Shown piece after piece: positions 43,316 through 51,862 of a DNA stretch of 51,862 bases. A program made the position numbers and the translations under genes. Origin of the DNA: Mycobacterium sp. Marseille-P9652 (GTDB taxonomy: Bacteria; Actinomycetota; Actinomycetes; Mycobacteriales; Mycobacteriaceae). The DNA lies in contig NZ_CACRUY010000038.1 of the NCBI RefSeq assembly GCF_902652685.1, positions 1 through 51,862 of the forward strand. Direction: 5' to 3'. Below the pieces are notes generated by a model that worked only from the letters and a program-made list of their open reading frames with translations, ran no database searches and had not been told where the DNA came from. Position 1 is the stretch's first letter. The number at the start of each line of letters is the position of its first letter.

Positions 43316-45115
43316 TCAACCCTTGCTGTACAGCGCCTCGATCTCGTTGGCGAACCGCGCGGCCACCACGTTGCGCTTGACCTTCAGCGTCGGCGTCAAT
43401 TCGCCGGTCAGGACGGTGAAGTCGACCGGCAGAATGTGGAACTTGCGGATCGACTCGGCGTTCGACACCGTCTGGTTGGCGGCCTTGACGGCCAGGTCGA
43501 TCTCGCCGATCAGGTCGGGATCGCCGGCCAGGTCGGCGACCGACGCGGTCGCCTCCTTGCCGTGGTGCTGCTTCCAGACCTCGAAGCCCTCCGGGTCGAT
43601 CGCGATCAGCGCGGCGACGAACGGCCGGTTGTCGCCGACCACCATCGCCTGGCTGATCAGCGGGTGCGCTCGCAGCTGGTCTTCGAGCACCGCCGGGGCG
43701 ACGTTCTTGCCGCCCGCCGTCACGATGATTTCCTTCTTGCGGCCGACGATCGACAGGAATCCGTCGGCGTCGATCGAGCCGAGGTCGCCGGTGTGGAACC
43801 AGCCGTTGACGATCGCCTCCTGAGTGGCTTTGTCGTTGTGCCAGTACCCGTTGAACACCACGCCGCCGCGCACCAGCACCTCGCCGTCGTTGGCGATCGC
43901 CATGCTGTTGCCGGGCAACAACTTTCCGACCGTGCCGACGCGTTCCTCGCCGATGCGGTTGACGGTGATGGCGGAGCTGGTCTCGGTCAGGCCGTAGCCC
44001 TCGTACACCGTGAGCCCCACGCCGCGGTAGAAGTGGCAGAGCCGCTTGCCGAGGGGGGCTCCGCCCGAGACGGCGGCGGTGCAGTCGCCGCCGAGCGCGG
44101 CGCGCAGCTTGCCGTACACCAGCCGGTCGAACAGGGCGTGCCTGGCCCGGAGCAGCGTTCCCGGACCGCCGGCGTCCAGCGCCGTGCTCCACTCGATGGC
44201 GGTGCGGGCGGCCAGGTCGAAGACCCAGCCCCGGCCGCTGTCGCGGGCGTTCAATTCGGCTGTGTTGTAGACCTTTTCGAACACCCGGGGCACCGACACC
44301 ACCACGGTGGGCTTGAAAACGCCCAGGATGGCAACCAGGTTCTTGATGTCGCTGGTGTAGCCGATGGTGACCTTGTTGGCGAACGCCGACATCGACAGCG
44401 AGCGCGCCAGCACGTGCGCCAGCGGCAGGAAGACCAGCAGCCGGCCGCCCTTGCGCAGCAGCGTCGGAAAGCAGTCGGCCGCGCCGCGCGTCTCGTAGAG
44501 CAGGTTCGAGTGGGTCAGCTGACAGCCCTTCGGGCGGCCCGTCGTGCCCGACGTGTAGATGAGCGTGGCCGCGTCGGCCGACCGCAACCCCGCCAGGCGC
44601 TCGTCGAGCAGGCCCGCGTCCACCGCCTTGCCCGCCTCGGCGAGCTCGTCGAGCGCCGCCGGACCGCCCTCTAGGTGCAGGATCTTGCGCAGGTTCGGCA
44701 GCTCGTCGGTGAGCTCCTTGACCAGGAGCGCGTGCGCGTCGGTCTCGGCGATCACCAGCACCGCGCCGGAGTCCTCCAGCACCCAGCGCACCTGCTCGGC
44801 CGACGACGTGTCGTAGATGGGCACGGTGACGGCGCCCACCGAGAGGATCGCGTAGTCGAGGATCACCCACTCGTAGCGGGTGCCCGACAGGATGGCCACC
44901 CGGTCGCCGGCGTTCACCCCCTCGGCGATCAGGCCGAGCGCGGCTTCCCGGATCTGCCGGGCGGCCTCCGCGCACGTCACGTCGGTCCAGACGCCATCGA
45001 CCTGGCGCTGAAAGATGACGTGCCGGGGGTCGTCGCGCTCGTGCGCGTAGACACTGTGGACGACGCTGTCGTGCTCTTCGACCGTGAAGCCGGCCGGGAC
45101 GCTGTATTCACGCAT
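43316..45115 (-). CDS. fadD15: Long-chain fatty-acid-CoA ligase, FadD15-like
   Basis: A 599-residue AMP-forming acyl-CoA synthetase that activates fatty acids for lipid metabolism. Motif A5 is [20 protein letters not shown], followed by [29 protein letters not shown] and the catalytic C-terminal lysine in [10 protein letters not shown]. Length and sequence match FadD15 (Rv2187), though the gene lies elsewhere there, so this may be a paralogue. ATG 45115. It supplies acyl-CoA that the nearby WS/DGATs could use. Confidence 0.88.
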   Translation of the reverse strand: MREYSVPAGFTVEEHDSVVHSVYAHERDDPRHVIFQRQVDGVWTDVTCAEAARQIREAALGLIAEGVNAGDRVAILSGTRYEWVILDYAILSVGAVTVPIYDTSSAEQVRWVLEDSGAVLVIAETDAHALLVKELTDELPNLRKILHLEGGPAALDELAEAGKAVDAGLLDERLAGLRSADAATLIYTSGTTGRPKGCQLTHSNLLYETRGAADCFPTLLRKGGRLLVFLPLAHVLARSLSMSAFANKVTIGYTSDIKNLVAILGVFKPTVVVSVPRVFEKVYNTAELNARDSGRGWVFDLAARTAIEWSTALDAGGPGTLLRARHALFDRLVYGKLRAALGGDCTAAVSGGAPLGKRLCHFYRGVGLTVYEGYGLTETSSAITVNRIGEERVGTVGKLLPGNSMAIANDGEVLVRGGVVFNGYWHNDKATQEAIVNGWFHTGDLGSIDADGFLSIVGRKKEIIVTAGGKNVAPAVLEDQLRAHPLISQAMVVGDNRPFVAALIAIDPEGFEVWKQHHGKEATASVADLAGDPDLIGEIDLAVKAANQTVSNAESIRKFHILPVDFTVLTGELTPTLKVKRNVVAARFANEIEALYSKG

Positions 45116-45280
45116 AAAGCAACACTCTCAAAAGATGGGCTGTGGGCCCGACGGTAGTCGGCCCGACCACAGGCTCGCAGTGGCCGAAGGTCACCGCTTC
45201 GCGGCGCGTCGCCTGATTGCCGACACACCGGCGGTGTCTCACCCTTGACAGGGCCGCGGCGGCCGCTGAAGGTCGTCGGC

Positions 45281-46300
45281 ATGTCGGTGGTTCGCGGCAC
45301 GGCCCTCTCCGGCTACTCCGACCTGGTCGCGGAGCTGGGCGGCGACCCGGTGGCGCTGCTGCGCGCGGCGGGCGTCCGAGAGCGGGACGTCGGGAACTAC
45401 GACGCGTTCATCTCCTACCGGGCGACCGTGGCGGCGATCGAATCGGCGGCGCACGTCACGGGGACCCCGGACTTCGGGCGGCGGTTGGCGCAGCGGCAGG
45501 GCATCGAGATCCTGGGGCCGGTCGGGGTGGCGGCGCGCACCACCGCGACGGTGGCCGATGCTTTGACGATCTTCACCACCTACATGGCGGCCTACAGTCC
45601 CGCGATCGTCATCCGGTTGACGCCGGTGGGCGACGGCGACCGGTCGATGTTCACGATCGAGTTCGTGATGGAACGGCTGCCACCGCACCCCCAGACGACG
45701 GAGCTGTCGCTGGGCGTCGCGCTGCGGGTTCTGCGCTTCCTCATTGGTTCGGAGTACTCGCCGTTGTCGGTGCATCTGCCCCACGACCCCCTTTCCCCCG
45801 AGGCCGACTACGTGAGGTACTTCGGCTGCAGACCCCACTTCGCCGAGCGGAACGCCGGCCTCACCGTCAGCACCGCCGACCTGGCCCGCCCCCTCAACCG
45901 TGACGACGTCGCGCACCGCGCGGTCGTCGACTACCTGAGCCGCATCACGCCGCACGGGGCGAGCTTCACCGAATCGGTGCAGAGCATCGTCCGGCAGCTG
46001 CTGCCCACGGGGGCCGCGACGCTCGAGGTCGTCGCCCACGAATTCCACCTGCATCCCAAGACGCTGCAGCGCCGGCTCGCCGGCGAGCACACCACCTTCG
46101 CCGCCGTCGTCGACCGGGTCCGCAAGGACATGGCTGAGCGCTACCTGCGCTCCACCGGCATCAGCCTGTCGCACCTGACCCGCGAACTCGGCTACGCCGA
46201 GCAGAGCGTGTTGACCCGTTCGTGCAAGCGATGGTTCGGGATGGGACCGGCGGCCTACCGCAACCGGGCGCGCGTGCCGGCGGTTCCGCTACCCGGTTAG
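45281..46300 (+). CDS. AraC family transcriptional regulator (VirS-like)
   Basis: A 339-residue regulator. The N-terminal effector domain belongs to the Arabinose_bd type (LGGDPVALLRAAGVRERDV; FGRRLAQRQGIEILGPVGVA). The C-terminal double helix-turn-helix reads TLEVVAHEFHLHPKTLQRRL and SLSHLTRELGYAEQSVLTRSC, then FGMGPAAYR. It converges on a flavin monooxygenase gene with a 12-bp overlap. In M. tuberculosis VirS (AraC) controls mymA, a similar monooxygenase; here orientation differs but the pairing is comparable. ATG 45281 has GAAGG upstream; TTG 45245 is less likely. Confidence 0.85.
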   Translation: MSVVRGTALSGYSDLVAELGGDPVALLRAAGVRERDVGNYDAFISYRATVAAIESAAHVTGTPDFGRRLAQRQGIEILGPVGVAARTTATVADALTIFTTYMAAYSPAIVIRLTPVGDGDRSMFTIEFVMERLPPHPQTTELSLGVALRVLRFLIGSEYSPLSVHLPHDPLSPEADYVRYFGCRPHFAERNAGLTVSTADLARPLNRDDVAHRAVVDYLSRITPHGASFTESVQSIVRQLLPTGAATLEVVAHEFHLHPKTLQRRLAGEHTTFAAVVDRVRKDMAERYLRSTGISLSHLTRELGYAEQSVLTRSCKRWFGMGPAAYRNRARVPAVPLPG

Positions 46301-47773
46301 CGCCGCCTGCCGCACGGCCTGGAAGCACAGGTTCTCGTCCTCGACGGGTCCCTCGCGCAAGGTGTGGTAGTCGGCCCGATAGTCCATGCACGTCCGCCAC
46401 GGGTATTCGGCGCCCTGGCGCGGGAACTGGTCGATCGATCGCTTGACGTAGTTGGCGCCGATGTCGAGCAGCGGCATCGTCGGCATCCCCTCGGGCACGC
46501 GCGGGTAGCAGACGACATGGCCGTGGGCGTCCATGTGAGCGAGCAGCCGGCAGAAGTGCTCGCACACCAGGCCGACCCGCAGCGTCCAGGACGAGTTCGT
46601 GTACCCGAACATGTAGACGAAGTTGGGCACGTCGCTGAGCAGGAACCCCTTGAAGGCCACCTTCTCCGAGAGGTCGACCGGCGCACCGTCCACGGTGAGG
46701 CTGATGCCGCCGAACGCCAGGAGGTTCAGGCCGGTCGCGGTCACGACGATGTCGGCTTCCAGTTCGCGCCCCGACTGCAGCCTGACCCCCTTCTCGGTGA
46801 AGGTGTCGATGCGGTCGGTGACCACCGATGCCCGCCCGTCGCGGATCGCCTTGAACATGTCGGAATCCGGTACCGCACAGAGCCTTTGGTCCCAGGGGTT
46901 GTACGCGGGCCGGAAGTGCTCGTCGACCGGGTACCCCTTCGGCAGCTGCCTGGCGTTGAGGTGGCGGATCAGCCGGCGGGCGGCGCCGGGGTGCTGCTGG
47001 CAGAAGCGGTAGATGAGCCGCTGCCGGGCGATGTTCTTGCGCCGGGTCAGCGCGTAGGCGCGGTCGCGGCCGATCACTTTGGGCAGGGTGTTGGCCAGCC
47101 GGTCCTCAGACGGCACCGGAACGATGTAGGTCGGCGAGCGCTGCAGCATCGTGACGTGCCCGGCCGTCTCGGCCAGCGCGGGGACCAGGGTCACCGCGGT
47201 CGCGCCGCTGCCGATGATGAGCACCCGCTTGCCGCGGTAGTCGAGGTCTTCCGGCCACTGCTGGGGGTGCACGATCTGCCCGGTGAACCGTTCCCGGCCG
47301 GGGAACTCCGGGGTGAACCCCTCGTCATAGCGGTAGTAGCCGCCGGCGCAGAAGAACCAGCCGCATGTCATGTGGATGCGGTCGCCGGAGTCGACGCGCT
47401 CGATCTCCACCAGCCAGCGCCCGTCGCGACTGGACCACGCGGCGCTGATCACCTTGTGGTGCAGGCGGATCGCCTGCCTGATCCCGTGCTCGGCGACCGT
47501 CTCGCGAAGGTAGGCCATGATCGCATCCGCGCTGGCGATCGCCTTCTCGTTCTCCCACGCCTTGAACTCGTAGCTGAAGGTGTGCAGGTCGGAGTCCGAC
47601 CGGATGCCCGGGTACCGGAACAGGTCCCAGGTCCCGCCGATCTCCCCGCGGCCCTCCAGGATCGCGAAGGTCTTACCCGGCTGCAGCGTTCGCAGGTAGC
47701 AGGCGGCGCCGATGCCCGAGATACCGGCGCCCATGATCAACACGTCGACATGTTCGATTGCGTTGGACGTCAT
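46289..47773 (-). CDS. Flavin-containing (Baeyer-Villiger type) monooxygenase, MymA/EthA-like
   Basis: A 494-residue FAD/NADPH enzyme. The FAD loop is VLIMGAGISGIGAACYL, followed by GGTWDLFRYPGIRSDSDL. The BVMO fingerprint is FTGQIVHPQQWP, and the NADPH loop VLIIGSGATAVTLVPAL. VVTATGLN is the second ATG motif. EthA activates ethionamide; MymA belongs to an acid-induced cell-envelope operon. The natural substrate here is not evident. ATG 47773 has AGAGGA upstream. Its stop overlaps the AraC gene by 12 bp. Confidence 0.92.
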   Translation of the reverse strand: MTSNAIEHVDVLIMGAGISGIGAACYLRTLQPGKTFAILEGRGEIGGTWDLFRYPGIRSDSDLHTFSYEFKAWENEKAIASADAIMAYLRETVAEHGIRQAIRLHHKVISAAWSSRDGRWLVEIERVDSGDRIHMTCGWFFCAGGYYRYDEGFTPEFPGRERFTGQIVHPQQWPEDLDYRGKRVLIIGSGATAVTLVPALAETAGHVTMLQRSPTYIVPVPSEDRLANTLPKVIGRDRAYALTRRKNIARQRLIYRFCQQHPGAARRLIRHLNARQLPKGYPVDEHFRPAYNPWDQRLCAVPDSDMFKAIRDGRASVVTDRIDTFTEKGVRLQSGRELEADIVVTATGLNLLAFGGISLTVDGAPVDLSEKVAFKGFLLSDVPNFVYMFGYTNSSWTLRVGLVCEHFCRLLAHMDAHGHVVCYPRVPEGMPTMPLLDIGANYVKRSIDQFPRQGAEYPWRTCMDYRADYHTLREGPVEDENLCFQAVRQAALTG

Positions 47774-47900
47774 CGCCGCTGTCCTCTTTCGAGAGCGCCC
47801 CCGGGTGTCGGGAACTCTTGTGGACAGCCTGCGTCAGCACCCCGCCCGCGGTCTTGACACCAGGGGACAACCTTTTGACATTTGCGCCCATCGGCGCGGG

Positions 47901-48317
47901 TCACCCGACGGCGCTGACCCCGGCCGTCGACATCGTGAAGCCGCGCCGGGACGTGATCGTGCACGTCACCCCACTGGGTTCGGACCGGCAGGCGAAGGGG
48001 CCGACGGCGGCGGTCTGCCCGTACGCCAGGGTCGGCGTGCCCTGCCCCGGGTTGCCCAGGCAGGTCTCTCCCGTGCAGGTCTTGAACGAGCCGTCCGTGG
48101 ACAGCCGCGCGGTCTGCGGCGGCGAGTCGGTCTGGCAGTAGGTTTCGTCGGGTATGCCGCCGCGTCCGTAGTCCATCTCGCAGCTGATGTTGCGCGACGG
48201 CAGCAGGAATGCGCACCACGTCGACGTGCAGACCGGGTTGTCCGCGGCGGCGCGGGGCAGGCCCACACCGCTGCCGACGACCGCGAACGCCAGGGCTGCG
48301 ACCAATGTCCGGTACAC
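47901..48317 (-). CDS. Secreted Cys-rich protein (DUF6636-like)
   Basis: A 138-residue exported protein. A signal peptide ends near RAAADNPVC (about 25). The mature part has CAFLLPSRNISCEMDYGRGG, CQTDSPPQT, TCTGETCLGNPG, FACRSEPSGVTCTITS and GFTMST. The pattern of a PSxNISC motif with spaced cysteines resembles DUF6636 proteins, a mycobacterial exported family. The start is GTG at 48317, with GGGGGAG upstream. A 127-bp gap to the monooxygenase holds nothing I recognise. Confidence 0.78.
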   Translation of the reverse strand: MYRTLVAALAFAVVGSGVGLPRAAADNPVCTSTWCAFLLPSRNISCEMDYGRGGIPDETYCQTDSPPQTARLSTDGSFKTCTGETCLGNPGQGTPTLAYGQTAAVGPFACRSEPSGVTCTITSRRGFTMSTAGVSAVG

Positions 48318-48396
48318 GACTCCCCCCTTTTCGTAGCTCAGGGGAAGTATTCACCCGATCCCGATCGGGGGTGGCGGCTTTCGCGATATCGCGCGC

Positions 48397-49260
48397 TCAC
48401 AACAGGTCGGTGATGGTCTTGAGGCCGGTGTCGTACAGGACTCCGGGCAGCATGCCCCCGTCGTGTTCGATGGTGGTGCCGTTGACGAAGTCCGCCTCCC
48501 CGCCGGCGAGGAAGACGCAGACGCGTCCCACCTCCGCCGGCTCGCCCGCGCGGCGCATCGGCACGGCCGCGAAATACGTTGCGCCGGTTGGGTCGTCTTT
48601 CGGCAGCACGAACGACCGGAAGTTCTCGGTCATGGTCGGGCCGAGCGCGATGCAGTTGACCCGCACCTTCGGGCCCCACTCCTCGGCCAGGGATCGCGTG
48701 AGGTGGTTGAGACCGCTCTTGGCCGCGCCATAGGAAACCAGGGTCGGCGATCCCGCCGGATGTCCCGCGCCGCTGGAGATGTTGATGATGCAGCCCGTGC
48801 CGTCCTGCGTGCGCATCTGCCGGTATACGCGAATGGCGAACCACAGCGGGCTGATGAGGTTCATCTGCACGGCGTACGCGTGGAACAGCGCCGTACGCTC
48901 GTACTCGTCATCACTGGCGGGCGCGCCCTGAATGCGTTGCACGAGTTCGGGAATGCTCTCGACGTGCGGCGCCGGCACGGTACCTCCGGCGTTGTTCACC
49001 AGGATGTCGATGCGGCCGTGGGCGGCGACGACGTCGCTCACCATGGCGTCGATCGCCCGGTAATCGCCTTGGTCGCAGACCATTTGGTGGGCACGCGTGG
49101 CCCAGTCGGGTTCGTCTTCCGCTCCCGGGATGGCGCCGAGGGGCGAGCGCGAGCAGCCGATCACGGTCGCTCCCGCGCGCAGGAGTTCGTGGGCGATGCC
49201 GACGCCGACGCCGCGGCTGGTGCCGGTGACGATCGCGATCTTGCCGTCGAGGACGCCCAT
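48397..49260 (-). CDS. Short-chain dehydrogenase/reductase
   Basis: A 287-residue SDR. The cofactor loop is IAIVTGTSRGVGVGIA; NNAGG is in ILVNNAGGTVPAP. Catalytic Ser is in INISSGAGHPAG and Tyr/Lys in VSYGAAKSGLN. An extra segment (QRIQGAPASDDEYERTALF) enlarges the substrate loop. The C-terminal FVNGTTIEHDGG fits a dimer. It diverges from the DapB-like operon, with 96 bp between starts; a role in the same oxidation pathway is plausible. Confidence 0.87.
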   Translation of the reverse strand: MGVLDGKIAIVTGTSRGVGVGIAHELLRAGATVIGCSRSPLGAIPGAEDEPDWATRAHQMVCDQGDYRAIDAMVSDVVAAHGRIDILVNNAGGTVPAPHVESIPELVQRIQGAPASDDEYERTALFHAYAVQMNLISPLWFAIRVYRQMRTQDGTGCIINISSGAGHPAGSPTLVSYGAAKSGLNHLTRSLAEEWGPKVRVNCIALGPTMTENFRSFVLPKDDPTGATYFAAVPMRRAGEPAEVGRVCVFLAGGEADFVNGTTIEHDGGMLPGVLYDTGLKTITDLL

Positions 49261-49278
49261 CGTCGCACCTTCCCCGCG

Positions 49279-49308
49279 TTGACAGTGACTGCCAGCCGGT
49301 CATACTGT
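49279..49308 (+). promoter_or_regulatory. Promoter of the DapB-like/SDR/TetR operon
   Basis: -35 TTGACA (49279-49284, consensus), 18-bp spacer, -10 TACTGT (49303-49308). Transcription would start near 49315, giving a leader of about 40 bases with TGGAGG (49345-49350) before ATG 49357. This is the strongest sigma-A-type promoter I see in the window. Confidence 0.68.
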
Positions 49309-49356
49309 GCCATCCAGTCGTCGGCGTGTAAAGGCGCCCGTGGTTGGAGGTCACCG

Positions 49357-50436
49357 ATGAGCAGCCCACCCAAGCTTCGTGTCATCCAGTGGGCGACGGG
49401 AGGCGTGGGCCGGGCCGCCATCGAGTGCGTGCACAATCACCCCCAGCTCGAGCTGGTCGGGTGCTGGGTGCATTCCCCGGACAAGAACGGCCGCGACGTC
49501 GGCGAGATCGCCGGCATCGGGACGGTCGGAGTGACCGCGACGAGCGACATCGCCGAGGTGCTCGGGCTCGACGCCGATTGCGTGGTGTACAGCCCGCTGA
49601 TACCGAAAGACGATGAGGTGGTGGCGATCCTGCGCTCCGGCAAGAACGTCGTCACCCCGGTCGGATGGGTGTATCCGGACCTGGACAATCCGTCGGTCAA
49701 GGCGATCGTCGACGCCGCCGAGGAGGGCGGGGTGACGCTGCACGGGTCGGGGATCCATCCCGGCGGCATCACCGAGCGATTCCCGCTCATGGTGTCGTCG
49801 CTGTCGTCGGCCGTGACGCACGTGCGGGCCGAGGAGTTCTCCGACATCCGCACCTACAACGCCCCGGACGTCGTGCGCCACATCATGGGGTTCGGCGGCA
49901 CGCCCGAGGAAGCCATGGGCGGCCCGATGGCCGGCCTGCTGGAGTCCGGCTTCAAGATGTCGGTGCGAATGATCGCCGATCTCATGGGCTTTCGCATCGA
50001 CCCGACGATCAGGACGACTCAGGAGATCGCGGTGGCGACCGCCGACATCGACTACGAGCCGTTTCCGATCACCGCCGGAGCCGTGGCCGCGCGGCGGTTC
50101 CGTTGGCAGGCCCTGGTCGACGGCGAGCCCGTCATCACGGCGGCGGTCAACTGGCTGATGGGTGAGGAAAACCTGGATCCCGCCTGGTCGTTCGGCGAGC
50201 GCGGTGAACGCTTCGAGGTGGAGATCACCGGCGAACCCACGGTCAGCCTCACGTTCAAGGGGCTGCAACCGGAGACGATCGCCGAAGGGCTGCAACGCAA
50301 CCCGGGGGTGGTGGCCACCGCGAACCACTGCGTCAACGCCATCCCCGACGTGTGCGCCGCGGAGCCCGGCATCAAGACCTATCTCGACCTGCCCCTGTTC
50401 GCGGGCCGCGCGGCCCCGCGCCTGGCGGTCGGATGA
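49357..50436 (+). CDS. Dihydrodipicolinate reductase-like NAD(P)-binding oxidoreductase (paralogue)
   Basis: A 359-residue relative of the protein at 16697. It opens LRVIQWATGGVGRAAIECVH with the GGVGRA loop, then CVVYSPLIP, NVVTPVGWVYPD and LHGSGIHPGGITERFPLMVS. The shared layout of GSGxxPGxxxE identifies the same DapB-like family. ATG 49357 has TGGAGG six bases upstream. Its stop overlaps the ATG of the next SDR gene (ATGA at 50433). The substrate is unknown; the operon suggests a redox pathway with its own TetR regulator. Confidence 0.82.
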   Translation: MSSPPKLRVIQWATGGVGRAAIECVHNHPQLELVGCWVHSPDKNGRDVGEIAGIGTVGVTATSDIAEVLGLDADCVVYSPLIPKDDEVVAILRSGKNVVTPVGWVYPDLDNPSVKAIVDAAEEGGVTLHGSGIHPGGITERFPLMVSSLSSAVTHVRAEEFSDIRTYNAPDVVRHIMGFGGTPEEAMGGPMAGLLESGFKMSVRMIADLMGFRIDPTIRTTQEIAVATADIDYEPFPITAGAVAARRFRWQALVDGEPVITAAVNWLMGEENLDPAWSFGERGERFEVEITGEPTVSLTFKGLQPETIAEGLQRNPGVVATANHCVNAIPDVCAAEPGIKTYLDLPLFAGRAAPRLAVG

Positions 50437-51206
50437 CCTACTCCCACCCCGACTCGATGCGCGGCCACGCCGCGATCGTCACCGGTGCCGCGCAGGGGGT
50501 CGGTAAAGGCATCGCGGCGGCGCTGCTCGAACGCGGCGCTTCGGTGCTGCTGGTCGACATCCAGGAGGACAAGCTGGCGGCGACGGCCGCGGAACTCCGG
50601 TCGTCCGGGCCCGTCGAGACGATCGTGGCCGATCTGCGTGACCCGGGCAATGCGCAGCGCATCGTGGCGGCCGCCGTCGACGCATTCGGCACCGTCAACG
50701 GCCTGGTGAACAACGCGATAGCCACCAACGAGCCGAAGCGGTTCGTCGACATCACCGACGACGACCTGGCCCTGGGCTACGAGGTCGGCCCGCGTGCGAC
50801 GTTCGTGCTCATGCAGGCGGTGCATCCGGTGATGGTGGCGGCGGGCGGCGGATCGATCGTCAACCTCGGCTCGGGGACGGGCACGGGCGGCGAACCGCGA
50901 TGGGGCGGTTACGCCGCCGCTAAGGAAGCCATCCGGGGCCTCTCCAAGGTCGCCGCCCTGGAGTGGGGCCGCGACAACATCCGCGTCAACGTCATCTGCC
51001 CGTTCGCCGAGTCCGACGGCGTGAAGCTGTGGAAGCAATTCGCGCCGGACGACTACACCAAGGCGGTCAGGCGTATTCCGATGAAACGCATCGGCGACGT
51101 CCGCACCGATGTGGGTGCGCTGACGGCGTTTCTGCTCGGCGGGGACGCGACGTTCATCACCGGGCAGACCATCCACGTCGACGGCGGGATCGGCTGCTTC
51201 CGGTGA
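50433..51206 (+). CDS. Short-chain dehydrogenase/reductase
   Basis: A 257-residue SDR. The cofactor loop is AAIVTGAAQGVGKGIA and NNA is in VNGLVNNAIATNEP, lacking the usual NNAG glycine. Catalytic Ser lies in VNLGSGTGTGG and Tyr/Lys in GYAAAKEAIRG. The C terminus ITGQTIHVDGG is classic. ATGA coupling to the DapB-like gene and GTGA coupling to the TetR gene (51203) make a three-gene translational unit. Confidence 0.88.
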   Translation: MTYSHPDSMRGHAAIVTGAAQGVGKGIAAALLERGASVLLVDIQEDKLAATAAELRSSGPVETIVADLRDPGNAQRIVAAAVDAFGTVNGLVNNAIATNEPKRFVDITDDDLALGYEVGPRATFVLMQAVHPVMVAAGGGSIVNLGSGTGTGGEPRWGGYAAAKEAIRGLSKVAALEWGRDNIRVNVICPFAESDGVKLWKQFAPDDYTKAVRRIPMKRIGDVRTDVGALTAFLLGGDATFITGQTIHVDGGIGCFR

Positions 51207-51814
51207 TCGCCGGCGAGGGATCCTTGCGCGAGCGGCAGCGCGCGCAGGTCCGCGCCGAGATCAGGCGCGCCGCATTCCGCCTGTTCGTCGATCGCGGGTA
51301 CGACGCGGTGACCACCGAGGAGATCGCTTCTGCCGCAGGGGTTTCCCCTCGTACCCTGTTCCGCTACGTCCCGGCCAAGGAAGACCTCCTGCTCGCGCCC
51401 GTGCGGCATGGGGGCGCTGCGATCCTGAGCCTGCTCGAACGCCGGCCGCCCGGTGAGTCGCCCGACGCGGCGCTGGTCAACGCGATCGTCGCGCGGGTGC
51501 GGTCGTTCGACCAGGCCGACTGCGAGGAGTGGCGCGAGGCCTTGCTCGCCTCCCCCGGCCTGCTGGGCCGGGTCACCATTCACACGCCCGTTGACCGGGA
51601 ACGGGCGACGCAGCTGATCGCCGAGCGCATGGGCGTCGACGCCGACCGGGACATCCGCCCCGGGCTGCTCGTCCAACTAGCGTTCGCCGCAGCGGATTTC
51701 GCGTTCCAACGCTGGGTGCGGCAACCGTCGGACCCGCGCCCGCTCGACGTCTGCGTGTCGGAGGCCCTGGCGGCGGTCAGGAGCCGCCACTGGCGGATAG
51801 GTGGCGGGGCTTAG
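51203..51814 (+). CDS. TetR family transcriptional regulator
   Basis: A 203-residue regulator. The helix-turn-helix is RAEIRRAAFRLFVDRGYDAV and TTEEIASAAGVSPRTLFRYV, then PAKEDLL. The start is GTG 51203, overlapping the SDR stop in GTGA. The C terminus is helical (VQLAFAAADFAFQRWVRQPS). As the last gene of its operon it may sense the substrate or product of the two enzymes. No operator is obvious near the 49279 promoter. Confidence 0.87.
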   Translation: MIAGEGSLRERQRAQVRAEIRRAAFRLFVDRGYDAVTTEEIASAAGVSPRTLFRYVPAKEDLLLAPVRHGGAAILSLLERRPPGESPDAALVNAIVARVRSFDQADCEEWREALLASPGLLGRVTIHTPVDRERATQLIAERMGVDADRDIRPGLLVQLAFAAADFAFQRWVRQPSDPRPLDVCVSEALAAVRSRHWRIGGGA

Positions 51815-51862
51815 CCGCCCCCGCCGCCCGCGCCACCGCCCCCGCCGCCCGCGCCACCGGCT
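51811..51862 (-). CDS. Glycine-rich C terminus of a protein (PGRS-like), partial
   Basis: Read on the minus strand, the last bases encode a 7-residue Gly/Ala repeat (GGAGGGG, twice) and then TAA at 51811-51813, sharing bases with the TetR stop. Only 17 codons are visible. The repeat resembles the PGRS domain of PE_PGRS proteins, but any glycine-rich tail would look the same. The 21-bp unit is a direct DNA repeat. Confidence 0.5.
   Translation of the reverse strand, partial: AGGAGGGGGGAGGGGG

Noticed and set aside
41892-44975. A 1027-codon frame that would fuse fadD15 antisense-frame sequence to the reductase
   Set aside because: Only the last 358 residues are a real protein; the first part is an off-frame reading of fadD15 and the repeat region.

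Overview
The window is high-GC DNA from a Mycobacterium, probably a slow grower. The evidence is the block ebfC - ami1-type amidase - SRPBCC protein - FAD oxidase/methyltransferase pair - dnaX - aspartate aminotransferase - ffs - tRNA-Ser, which I recognise as the order of M. tuberculosis Rv3716c-Rv3723. Later blocks match the cut5/Rv3725/Rv3726 and Rv3730c/ligC/tgs2 neighbourhoods. WS/DGAT acyltransferases, an LpqH-type lipoprotein, P450s, a mycofactocin-type SDR and GTG/TTG starts agree. All functional calls come from reading motifs by eye; no search was run.

Layout. 1-8.0 kb is conserved housekeeping: nucleoid protein, cell-wall amidase, a lipid-modifying enzyme pair, DNA polymerase III tau/gamma, aspartate aminotransferase, SRP RNA and tRNA-Ser(GGA). 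The first 120 bases are a G/C run that looks like bad sequence. 8.0-19.5 kb is accessory DNA between the tRNA and cut5. It holds a four-helix membrane protein, a crotonase, a ParB-like protein, a lipoprotein, a five-gene island centred on a CHAT (caspase-like) protease with an intact His/Cys dyad, a dihydrodipicolinate-reductase-like enzyme, a serine hydrolase and a CsbD protein. 19.6-24.5 kb holds an intact cutinase, an epimerase, a WS/DGAT, an alcohol dehydrogenase and a PPOX/F420-type protein. 24.6-33.3 kb is regulator-rich catabolic DNA: two TetR genes with visible palindromic operators, P450 plus SDR, thioesterase plus SDR, a large cyclase/AAA/LuxR regulator and a cysteine hydrolase. 33.4-36.3 kb has a rhomboid-like protein and the divergent Prim-PolC/LigC repair pair. 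36.3-38.9 kb has two related secreted proteins, a small protein and a P450. 39.1-45.1 kb is a minus-strand lipid block (fadD15; epimerase/reductase; tgs2; NUDIX; haloalkane dehalogenase). 45.3-51.8 kb has an AraC/flavin-monooxygenase pair, a secreted protein, and an SDR divergent from a translationally coupled DapB-like/SDR/TetR operon. The last 50 bases are the glycine-rich end of another protein.

Best candidates for something new. (1) The island at 10747-16645: a helical-repeat protein coupled by GTGA to a CHAT protease, then a convergent small protein and two unrecognised ATGA-coupled proteins. Its two transcription units both appear to begin with leaderless promoters. (2) The 11-bp ligC/prim-polC gap, where each gene's -10 hexamer overlaps the other gene's start codon. 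(3) A recurring layout of a TANNNT hexamer, 6 bases, then the start codon, in front of about nine genes. (4) Two TetR circuits whose operators can be read directly.
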